From positions 7,193 to 35,784 of the forward strand of contig JAIPMN010011094.1 of the NCBI GenBank assembly GCA_020650975.1: 28,592 bases of DNA, written 5' to 3'. The stretch comes from Apostichopus californicus (Eukaryota; Echinodermata; Holothuroidea; Aspidochirotida; Stichopodidae). Of the stretch, positions 1 through 11,200 are shown in pieces (within the stretch, counting starts at the first letter, position 1; every line of letters starts with the position of its first letter). The position numbers and the translations under genes are program-made. The notes below the pieces were generated by a model. The model made no database searches. It was given only the letters and a program-made list of their open reading frames with translations, and was not told where the DNA came from.

Positions 1-473
1 GTATAGTCAGTATTGCTAATTTCGGAACACTGACAATTTCGGACACCCCAAGAAATGCACGATTTCACCATGACAACCTACAGGAAGAGCCAAATTTCAC
101 CAAAAAGTACTAAATGACCCGTGTGCAAGTAAATACTTACATATTTGTCAATAAAATGACGGAGATCTATGAAGTCTGTTATAATTACTGAAAGAGCAAC
201 TGCGCCACCAATTTTATCACCAGCGCCACACTGTGGGACTGTGTGTCCGAAAATTAGCAATACTCTAGCAAAGAAATACCAGTTCCACAATCACGAAGAA
301 TCTTCTTTTTTACAACGTGAAAACAGTTTGCAGGAAAGAAAGTTTGGCCGTGTATCTTAATATAACACACTTGTCCCACCATATAAAGTATATTTTAAGG
401 TGATTTATACCAGAAGATATAGTTTTGGGGTGTTTTAAGGCTTTGGTGTCCGGAATTGTCAGTGTCCATGCTA
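1..473 (+). mobile_element. TIR element family A, copy 1 (MITE-like), possibly cut by the window start
   Basis: The copy shares nearly its whole length with 18149-18626. Terminal parts form inverted repeats: acactgacaatttcggacac at 27-46 matches the complement of 446-465 with one mismatch. It ends at ..gtgtccatgcta, where the three copies diverge, and opens with gtatagt, also shared by all copies. A TA target duplication is plausible. It has no transposase-length ORF; the short ORFs inside are chance. The superfamily is not proven. Confidence 0.75.
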
Positions 474-2124
474 TTAGTAATAGTATTGTAGCCTGTTGGC
501 ATATGATGGTAGGCCTATGCAGTTAATTCACGATAACATGGGCATAAATGTTGTTTTAAATGATAGCTCTGATGATGATCTCAATGATTAAGCTCAGTGG
601 TTTAGTTATCTATCCTTCAGCTATGTGATTTCATTGATGGTTTGAACAGATTCTGCCAGAAATAAAAAGAACTCTGCTTGTAATGGTAGGGACTAGTCAA
701 ATTGCTCGAAGCAAAGAATATTTTCCTTTACTTCACGCATGCGTTGAAGTTTACTTTACAATTCAGCTAATTGAAATTTGAAAGTGTCTTAAAATACAAA
801 ACTGATGTTTCCTAGTTTCACTGTGGCAATTTTGGACGGTTCCTTATGGCTTTGTAGATTAAAATTGTGATTCTAAAAGTGGTCACAATTTGGTTTACAA
901 ACAGCAGGACAGCAACTACAATGTCTATCAGTTCAACTACATATGTAAGTTGTAACACAGTACCCGAATTTAGGGGACACGCGAAGTTACTGTACACCAC
1001 CATATAACATTAGATTACAGTATGGATAGAACTTGGACTCAAAAAGTTGGTTACAAACTTCAATTGCAGCTACAGTGTCTATCAGTGCAGCTTCATATAA
1101 CATAGTAGTATGTGAATTACAAGATAGGCTAAGTGCTATATTCAGCGAACCTGTGCACAGTGTTTGCCTGCAATTTTGTAGTGATACTGTAGTCTCAATT
1201 TATGACTAAAATCATGTACATAAGATAATGGTGAGGACACCCTCAGGGTATGACACAAACTTTGTGCTGGAAGTTAAGCGTAAACCTAACTAATAAATAT
1301 GGTCCATTTAAGGTTATCTCATATCTGCTATCTTGTTTGCACTTTGTCGAGAAGGGAATTAAAAAGCAATGATTAATTTGTTATTTTTTAACTTGTTTTG
1401 AAAGTGATAGGTATACTTGATCAATGAACTTTTTATAGCTTTAAGGTACCCTGACATTGTCTAAACTATTATGCTTGTAGTGACTGTGTGGGTATATGCT
1501 AGCCTGGATCTGTACTATTTACTACCATTGCCACAGTCACCTGTCAACAAACGGCCTTCATATCTGAATACATTGCAATTGGTACCTGGCTGAATTTAAC
1601 TACTGTATGCATTATAAGCATGCATGCACTGTATGCATAATAAGCTTCCGCTGTTATTGGTTGGGTGAGAACAAATTCATGGATGAACTTGTACTAAACT
1701 TCTTTCCATCGGTAATTGTTGGATCTAGTCATTAGTAAAGCCATAGCTAATTGCTAGTCATACAACAAAAACTTTGTAGCAACAATGAAATTTTTTTGAA
1801 TGAAACCTTATATAAGTTTGAATCTAGGTGCAGTAGTCAACTCATAGCAACCACTGAACGGTAAATTGCAAGCTTGTGCCAATGTTCCAGATCTTGATTA
1901 CATATTTGTGCAATAGCCATAAATGTACCATGAGTATCAGGTTATCAACACTGTCAGGTAGTTTTTTGTAGTCTACTAAGTAACTGACCAATTGCCAGAG
2001 GAGTCACACAGTTCAAATTTACCTTAGAATAAAATATATTAAGTAGGTAAGTTGAATAATTGTTGATATTTATGTAAAACTGTAATAACCAACACAGGAA
2101 TCTCATTCTCTTGTTCCATTGCAG
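474..2124. other. Upstream region: repeats, no promoter identified
   Basis: Besides the diverged repeat at 850-1110 it holds a 16-bp near-repeat (tgtatgcattataagc at 1604, tgtatgcataataagc at 1630). It ends in the pyrimidine tract and AG at 2101-2124 that probably form a 3' splice site. No convincing TATA box, CpG island or coding exon is visible. If 2124 is a true acceptor this is largely intron and the promoter may lie outside the window. Confidence 0.5.
850..1110 (+). repeat. Two diverged copies of a dispersed repeat upstream of the gene
   Basis: Copy one (about 850-950) and copy two (about 1021-1110) share aaaagtggt/aaaagttggt, acaa.tt, tacaaac, gcagc(a/t)ac and tgtctatcagt, then (t/g)cagct.catat. 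The same word order recurs at 19318-19410. It is old and low identity, with no coding potential seen. Confidence 0.5.
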
Positions 2125-2211
2125 TACTTCATTCATTAAGAAGAATCAGCATTTATTACCATGGAAGGGGAAATTGAAGAGCTGATAAAATCATATGTGA
2201 AAAAGTTAAAG
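2125..2211 (+). CDS. Exon 1: 36-nt 5' UTR part plus start codon, residues 1-17
   Basis: The ATG at 2161 sits in a good Kozak-like context (ttaccATGG) and opens MEGEIEELIKSYVKKLK. An in-frame TAA lies 27 nt upstream (2134-2136), so this is the first possible Met in the exon. A pyrimidine-rich tract ending in gcag at 2121-2124 looks like a 3' splice site, so at least one non-coding 5' exon probably lies further upstream, inside or outside the window. Alternatively transcription starts nearby and 2124 is not used. The donor is gtaagc after 2211, phase 0. Confidence 0.75.
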
Positions 2212-5200
2212 GTAAGCTACATTTACAAAGATATTTTTCTCTCTTCAGATTCTTTCTTCAATTGACAAAAGTAAGCCAGTTATTATTTTTGCAAGACAAA
2301 TTTACACATATGTGTATTGATCAATATTGGCCACTTTAAATGTTGTATTATCTTCAATATTCCTGTAGATGCAATACAATATTTAAATATTACATTTCAT
2401 TTTAATATGTCATCTATGATACTTTTCCTGAAGTGGTCAAAGGAAGAACAATGGCCATAACAGCTCACACAACAAAATTATTAAATATCTCATTTAGTCA
2501 TATATTTAATATACTTGATACTCAGTGTAAATGTAAACACTTAATAACAATAAACAATTATTTGCCACCTTGTTGAATCAACATTGTCAGTGAGTGTATA
2601 CATGTAGGCTTCCATTGTAAGCAACTCTGTGTTGTTTTTCTCTTAAATCTGATTGGTTGATTTATTTTCTTTCCTCTCTATTGCCAAAAATCAATTAACA
2701 GAAATTTCAAGACGAAGTTAATGATGAACGCCATGAGAAGGAAGCAACGGAAAAGAAAGTTATCTCTTCGCTGAGGGACCTGACAAATTTATATCAAAAA
2801 GCTCACACAGCTCAAGAGGATGAATGGAGGTAATTACATTTCCACTACCTTCACTTTCAGTCAGTTTGGGTGTTTGTATATTAATATAGATCCTGTCACG
2901 TCACATATTTTACAAAGAGTTCTGAGAGAGATAGGAAGTTTTACTCTCTCAAGTTTCTTGTTTGCATGAAGAGATTTGCTTCATTTTGTATCGGTATATG
3001 TTGACTTATCACTGACATACTACTCATATCCTTCATTAATAAAGCGAAATTTATTCGCCATCTGAACAGATATAAGTAAGTTTCTTGTAAGTCATATTTG
3101 GGATTTGGGATTCGAGCCCAAATTGTTGTAGACTTGTTTAATGTGATAGTACAATCGACAGTAAAGGAAGCATTCTATCAACAGCTTATGCTGTTAAGTG
3201 TTTAAAATATATTTGCATTGGACATGTGGTTTCAAGTTTGTTCTGATAATTATGTCTTTTAAATGCAAATAATGCTAGGTTACAAGCTCAAGAAAACAGG
3301 GAGAAATACTCTACCTTGGAATCCACACATCGCCAGATGGAGGAAAAATTGACGAGGATGGAAAACAGTTTACAGAGAAAGAGAGACGAACTGAGAGAAA
3401 CAAATGGAAACCATAAGGAAATGGAGACAAGGATGGAACAGGTAAAGAACGATACGATACAAACATTTCAAAGTGTAGGGTCAGAATAAAGGTGTTAGGG
3501 TAGGAAGTGTAAAGAAACCTCAGAGGCATTTCATCCTTTCTTAATGATCATTGAAAGAATGCTAACTCTATGTGGTAGCCAAATACAAATAGCCATAGTG
3601 ATCACCCATGTCATGAACAAAAAATGTATGATCGTTTGGCATCTCATAACTCTCACCTTAACGATAGTTTGAACTTTATGATAGTTGATTTGATGTAATG
3701 GAAGATGATATGATAGTCAATAACAGATATTGAAGATAAACCCTTTAATGATAGTTCAAATAAGATTTGCCAGAAACTAAATCTTGGTAAAGATGAGGGT
3801 AGTATATTTCTTTGCTGTGAAGTAGAGAGGATGAACTACCCCAAGATAAGTAATTTAGTAGATAAAGTAGATAGTATTGCTTTAGATACCAACAACAAAA
3901 ACAGCTACGGAATAAACACAGACATTCTCTAGGAAATTTCTGTACAAGCATCTTTATGAATAGTTGTGGTACCTATTGTGACACAGCCTATTTTGTAATG
4001 ATTGGAGCTTGCATTTCACATTCATCGCTTTCCTCCAAGGTATTTCATATAATCTCCAAAGTTATGATAAAGATGTGACAAATGCAAAAGGAAAGTTTTA
4101 GATATAAGTAAATAACACTCAAGCTGAATTACATAAACAAAACAAAAGTAACTGAAAAGTGATGACTTTTGACTCAATTTTGCAAACATTAAATCATCTA
4201 TTGACATAACTTGTCAAAATGCAGATCGAGAAACTTGCTAGTATACTTCCCAGCAGGGCTTCCTTGGGCTGCTACATTAAAATGGAAAAAAATACTAGAT
4301 ACCTAACCCAAGGCAATGTCACAACAATTTCTCTAAAAATAGCTTACATCATCGGCCAATCACACTTTGGAATCCCTACCTTTCACTTTAAAGGCATTGC
4401 CTTCTTTAGTTGCTTTTAGAAAAAGCTTACAAAAGCACTTCATCAACATGTACTAGAACTGCAAATTTTTTTGTCTACTACTCATTTATTGCTTGCACTA
4501 ATTATAACTGGGGAGGGAGGGGGGTAGGTGAGGGAAGGGAGAGGAATGGGTGGTTCCGTGTGTTTTTTTATTTTTGGTTCACTTTTCTAATTGTAAGTTC
4601 TGTATTTTTTCAGGGAGTGTCACTACCTGACAAGCCCTATAGGGTTTTTTAGTACACTTCCTTTCACAAGTTTTGTTTCTTATCTCCTTCTATGTTATAT
4701 GTTATATGTTATACTTATGTTGTGATAGAACAAATATAATTGAAAATGAAGATTCAGTACCCCATAATTTGTTATCCCAAATGTTGAGGCAAAGAATTCA
4801 TCTAAAGTAAGAAAATGTTCACCTTTTCCTTCTTCTTGTTTTTTTCCATTTGTACACCAAAAAAAATTGTATTCTGTTTGACTTTCTCTTCAATTTATTA
4901 GCAAAAATTACAACATAAGGAGGAAATTGCTGGATTGAAGATGAAACTTAAAGAAGTCAACAATTCCAAGAAAGATGTTTCAAGGACCCTTGAAAATCTG
5001 GAATCTGAAAATGTAAAACTAACAACAGATATGAAAGCTGCAGCAGAAAAGTATCGAAACGAGTCAAGCAGTTTGAAAAATGATCTGCAGGAGGCAAAGG
5101 TTAGTTTCAGCAAGAAATTTTTATAACAATATTTAATGTTTCCCATCTAAGAATAGCTTTTTATAAAAAGGACTGATGACAAAGTTTTAATTGACCAAAC

Positions 5201-8200
5201 CTATCATACGACCCAAAAAGATGTTCACCTGGTATGGCACGAGTCTGCATACAAAACCGTCCTAAATAGGCCTAATGATAGGTAAAAAGCTATACAATTC
5301 ATTTCTAATTTGTTTTTAAAGAGATTAGGACCCTTAATTTCACAGAAATATTCTGGCAGTGTTTATACATGAAGTTACATAACCAGATACCACATTTTGG
5401 CAGATTACCTCAAGTATCGATGGAAACCTTCCAGATACAGCTGTTCTCAACTTGATAACATTTCACACTATCATTCGGAGCAAATCTTATATGGTCATCC
5501 AAGACGACTAAATTTCTGTTCATACAAAAAAAATCAGCTCTGGAGGTTGTTCGCAATTTCACATCAAAATCAGATTGCATTGTAACTAAATACTCCAAAT
5601 AGGAAAACTGATAATCTTGTAACACCCTCCATCATTTTGGAGATACTGAAATCAAACATAAATAGCGGTAGGCCTATGATCCACCCAAAAGTGAGTTTTA
5701 CTGGCTCAAAGCTGGTGTTCTATTCACCAAACCTAAATATCTGTCCTACAGTGTGCATATTGGTTATTCTTTTTCGGACAATCAATTGCTGTACAAGCAA
5801 CCAGAAAGTTGAGAATTGGTTGTCCCAGGGACAACCAGAGAAAATCCATGAAAATATGCCCTGCCATGTCGTAGCAATAAATAGCACAGTCCAGGGAGCT
5901 TATATGTAGGGTAAACTAGGTCTACGTCATTAAGATCATTGATAACATCGTCCAGTTTCTGTCCCATTTCAAGAAAGAATGTTGTTTGTTTCTTGTGAAT
6001 TCCTTTACTTTGTGAAAATCTTTCATTTATAGCTACAAACTCTCTCATTGGAGAAGAGGCTTAATACTGTCCAGGGAAGAGAGAAAGGTTTGGCAGAAGA
6101 TGTGGAACTCAAACACAAAGTAACCTGTGAACTGTCATCAAAAATTCTGGTAAATACACAGTATGAGATACCAAATGCTAGTGCCAATGATAAGTGTGTG
6201 TTGGACAGCCTGTGTTTCTGAGTGAGAAACACCTGGTTGCTGTTCATAACTTTGTTCCTTTCCAATGGAATCCAATCAATTTACTAGAGAAATGAACTGA
6301 GTGAAGATGTTACTTTTACCCAATCACAACTTTATGTTTATGTCATATGACAGAAACAGCTAATCAGAATCTGTACCAGCCTTAATTCCTGGAAATGACT
6401 TAAAGCAAAGTTAACAGAGCATCTGCATACATTAATATACATAAGGGTGCAATGGGTCACGACACTATGAGTGTTTGACACAACAGAGTTCAAACCCATG
6501 AGGGGAAGTACTGGTACTTATGTTAGTAAACAAGTACAGACACAATACAAGCATTGTGTCACAACAGATGTCTCATACCTCAAAGAAGGAATGCTCTTTG
6601 AAATGAATATAAATAATTTGTCTTTCACACTTCAGAGAAATCTGAATGAAGCCTCCTTTGCACACAAACACCTGGGCAATCCTTGTCATTGGCAATGAAT
6701 GGGTAGGGCTAATTACCAGTATGCGGTAGGGGTGGAGGAGAGGGAGAACAAGAACAGAAACACAATGGTGGAGTTGTGAATATATTCAATTTGGTACCAT
6801 TGAGACACAACTAGATGTTTGAAGTGAGCTCACACTCTTCAGAGAGTCCTTATAAATGAAATATTAATATTGCCAAAGGATTCTGTTCACTATGAAAGGA
6901 AAGTCATATTTCTTTCTTTTGGGTTGGGTTTTTTATTAATTTGTATTTTTAGTTTGTAAGATGACTTGAGTTGATTGTTTGGTAGAATGATCGTTTTGAC
7001 AGAAAAGCTTCCATATTTGATGTAGTACTCAGTTGAAGATTTCAATGATTCATCCCATTTATTTCTTTGCTTCATTTACAGGAAATTGAGAGCAAATGCA
7101 ATCAGCTATCGGTCGAAAATAACCAGCTAGACGAAAAGTTGAAGAAACAAGAGAGACATTGGCAGCAGAAGTTAAAGGTTTGTTGTAACAATGCAAATTC
7201 ATACCTGCTAACCATCCTCTGATTAGAGAAATTGTATGATAATGATAATGATCAAAGCAGAAAAAGGGTTTTCTTCCCAATCAAATTCCTAATAAAAAAG
7301 CTATCGCTTCAAAGAATTCTTTAAGTGGAATAAGAATTGCTCAGATACAAATACTTAAGACTGTATTATCCCAGTAATACTTTTTCTCTTACATGTTCAG
7401 TGCATTGAGATGTTTTTAATATTTATGTGCTACATTTTATCTGTATTATTATTATTCTTATAATTTATAACCTTTTCTTATTCTTCAAATTCTAAAAATT
7501 ATTTTTTTCAAATTGTTTCATCGTCCACATGCTGACCACTGTAATGATTGTGACAATGAAAATCATTCACCTTGTGGTGAAGTTTCATGGCTTTTTGGAA
7601 TCATTTTCTGGCTGAAAGGATAAAATCACTGTGAGTTGTTGTAGTCACAACCTCACAAGAGCAAACGGCTGTTGATAAGCTGATGAGTTCTCTACAGAGA
7701 TTTAGTTCTTTGTGTATGGTGTTATTTTGACCCTTGTAAAGTGTATCATTATATTTCACACCTGTTTAACCACCCTAATTATTGACATTGTATGCCTTTC
7801 ACAGAGCCATTCCTCACATTTGCAGGATAATTTCTCTCGCCATCTAATTATTATAATTTTTATTATTAAATTACATCTATATGGCACTTATTCTAAAAGT
7901 AAGCTCTAAGTGCTTTACAAGTAAAAGACACTCTATAACTTAATAGAAGGAAATAACATAAAATATTTAAAAAGATAAGACAATAAAACTATAAGTTTAC
8001 GTAAACTATAAACAATAGGAGCAAACTAGAGATACTGTGACATCGAAACTAACAAGACCAATATGAAAGTTAAGAAATAAAAACAAATAGAGAAACACAA
8101 CAATGGGGTGGAAGAAAGTCAGCAGAGATCATTAAAAAAATTGCCTAAAAAGATTAGTCTTTAAGTCACGTTTAAAAGAACAAAGAGACTGATTCGAAAA

Positions 8201-11200
8201 GGGAGGTGATTCCATTCTTAAGGGGTGTAAACTTCAAGGGGCCAATCTCCTATGTTATGCTTGTTTAATCCTGTTTTAAGTTCTAATGTCATCACATATG
8301 TCAAAAATCCAGATAGCAGTTTCCCTAAGTCTATATGTCTATGTGTTATATCGGAGGTATTGAGCCTACCTTGCATATAAGAATCGAGGCTGGAATAGCT
8401 AATGTCATGAGCTGCTGATGTTACCTACCTACCTACCTACCTACCTGCTAGCTACTTTTTTTCGTGACAAAATAGCCTTAATCATTGACATTGTATGCCT
8501 TTTACAGAGCCATTCGTTGCATTTGTAGTATTATTTCTCTAGCAATCTAATAATATGCTTGTACAGTACTCTAATGAAATATGCTCTTATATCATCTCAA
8601 ATCTTGACAGTAATTAGCCTATGCCTGCCACAAAGGTTGTAGTAGATATACTTAGCGTTCTTCGAATATAAGAATCAGGGCTGGAGTAGGTAATGTCATG
8701 AGCTGCTGATGCTACCTATCTGCTAGCTACTTCTTTTTGGACTAAAATGTTACGATACCTTGCAGAGAACAATTAACCTAAATCTATTACAGTTTATAGT
8801 AGAGGTACATAGCTTATTTTGTATATAAGAATTGGGGCTGAAGTAGTTATTGCAATTAGCTTGATCTGACTACCTGCTAGTTTCCAACTTTTCTTTTAAC
8901 AAATTAAAAAACCTAAATAGACTTTTACAGTACACTTGTAAGTGAACTGGATGAGAATTAGAATATAGTTTTTGAAAGGCAAACAACTGTAACTGTTTCA
9001 CCTTTATAGAAAATGCAGACACTATTTTATTTCCCCTTAAACTCTGATAACCTATTAATTTTGATGAAATAAAATTTTGGTGTTTTATTTGCAGAATGCA
9101 GATGAAGAAAAGTGTCATTTAGAGGCAGATAATAACAAATTGGAGGAGAAAATGAGGAGAAAGGTAAAGAATTTACAAGAGAGACTGCAGGTGAGAGAAA
9201 TTATTGAGAGCGTCAAAGTTTCACTTTCTTTACATCAATAGGTCACAGAGAGATGTTGTGACTCTGATGTGAGAGACAAAATTATTCAATATGGCTAGTT
9301 GAGAATCCAATCTTGTTCCAAACTCTATGTATGGTGGTCAATAGGCTTTTAATGTTACAGGCGTTGTGTCAGGTACAGAGACCCCCGCAAAGCTGTCTGC
9401 ATTTCTAGTTGAACCCTGTCATAGTATCTGTTCAGAAAAATAAATTTAAATAAAAGTTCTCCAATTGGTTTATAGCAATATGAAGTACGAGAAAAGATAT
9501 GGGACACGTGGGATTATTTTCAAGATTTATAAGTCTTCTAACATTGGAGAATTGAAACTGTATACAAGGCTCGAAGATCGTCAGTATTGGCTCCAAATAT
9601 GCTAGAAATTAAAATAATGGTCACTCATGCTCCGCCTTCAACAAACATTTTACTACCACCCTTAAAAGTAATTTCCTCACTGAATCATTATTTGTCTGAC
9701 TCTGATATAACACTCCTCAATCTATCTGCAATATGGAGATGCAGAACCACCAGGAAAGTACACTTAAAAATAATTGTAGCTCACCACGTTTAGTAAAATA
9801 GTCAAGTTTTCCACTGCTCAGGCTTTTTATCTGTTACTGCATGAATGTTGTTGGTGAATGCCAAATAAGCAATGGCCATAGGGTTCATGTGTATTTTCAC
9901 TTTTGCATATTGGGTGCAAGCAGCAGATCAAAGGTTTCTAGAGACAAATTATTTAAGCGTGGGCACCAACGTGTATTCCATGGATGAAAGCTGTTTGAAA
10001 CTTTGGGACATGCATACATATGAATATATACTTTAATAGGAAGTATTGTACCCCAAACATGTAATTTTATTTCATAATTTATTGTAACATAATTCATGAA
10101 GATAAGATATCTCATGGATGGAGTGAAGAGGGATTGTCATTGCCAAATTTTCTAGTTGAGTTTTTGATGTGTACTTGAAATGTGATATATATTAATGTAG
10201 AATATTGTCTAATAGTGAAATGAAATATGAATATAAAGATGTACAAGTAGACCACAATGCCCATGTTGGGTAAAAATTTGAGGTTCCTCCTTTAGAAAAT
10301 GTAGAAAGAAAGTATTTTGTCTCACTTGGTGTGATAATGTGAGTTTCTTTGCAATTGTCAGACACATTCATAAAATAACCACAAACTAGGAAGATTTATT
10401 TTGAAAAATGGAACTTTTTGTTTTCATGTTTGCAGGAGTTAGAGTCTTGTAATGCCCAACTTGCCACAGAGAAAAGAAAGATGGAAAGAGAAGCTAATCA
10501 AAGAGAGACAGAGCTTCAGACTCTTGTGGAGGTAAGAGAGAAGAACTCATGTGAGCAACAACACTTAGGTTGGGCTTATATGTGAACCTCGCTGCTGCTT
10601 AAGTGAGAAGCAAAACAGTGGACTAATGTTTACAAGATACTACTTGTGGTCAAAGTAACACAGTAAAGAAAAAAACTGATGAATGACATTGTCAGGTTGA
10701 GTGACTTTGCCAACTTTGAAAGATATATATATATTTTTTCTTTTTGTAACTACTGATGAACTTCTTTCAAACTTTATGCCTGACTTACTTTGTAGAGTAT
10801 TGAAGCTGAGTTGGTTCGAGCTAAGTCCAAGACTCAGAAGTGTGAAGAAATGATGATGTCACAGGAACAACATCTAAAAGAACGGATTGAGGTATGAAAT
10901 GCAAAGAATAGATAATAATTTAACGTTTGACTCTGTACATAGCAATTTTGGAAAATAATGAATTTTGTTCATAAAAAATGTGTTAATACAGTCCTATGTA
11001 CAAACACTGTTGAACATATTGTATTTGTTGACCAGATTGTTCATTTTGCATAGTTTTTCACCAAGTAATGCCAGGCAAATTTATTCCTTATGGTGCACAT
11101 GATTACAAATGAATTGAAAGGCTGACCTTTATCAAAGTTACATGGGTTAATGTTCTTCTCCGTAAGTAAATTCAATGCACTAACATTCATGTCCTGAAGA

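Larger units (their letters stand above)
7178..9094 (+). other. Intron 6 with tandem array and insertion
   Basis: A 1917-bp phase-0 intron dominated by the degenerate tandem array and its nested roughly 400-bp insertion. The first 600 bases are A+T-rich, with att-type low complexity near 7447-7510. Confidence 0.75.

Noticed and set aside
3101-3121. T-arm-like hairpin ttggg-attcgag-cccaa suggesting a tRNA gene
   Set aside because: No A box, D arm, anticodon arm or acceptor stem at the required distances, and the T-loop is out of register by one base.
5397-6048. Cluster of 62-90 codon ORFs on both strands in intron 4
   Set aside because: No domain, no splice context, no consistent strand; one overlaps exon 5 antisense. 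Taken as chance ORFs.
8422-8446. (TACC)n run as part of a CRISPR-like or telomeric array
   Set aside because: It is a simple microsatellite with no spacers and not the metazoan telomere unit.
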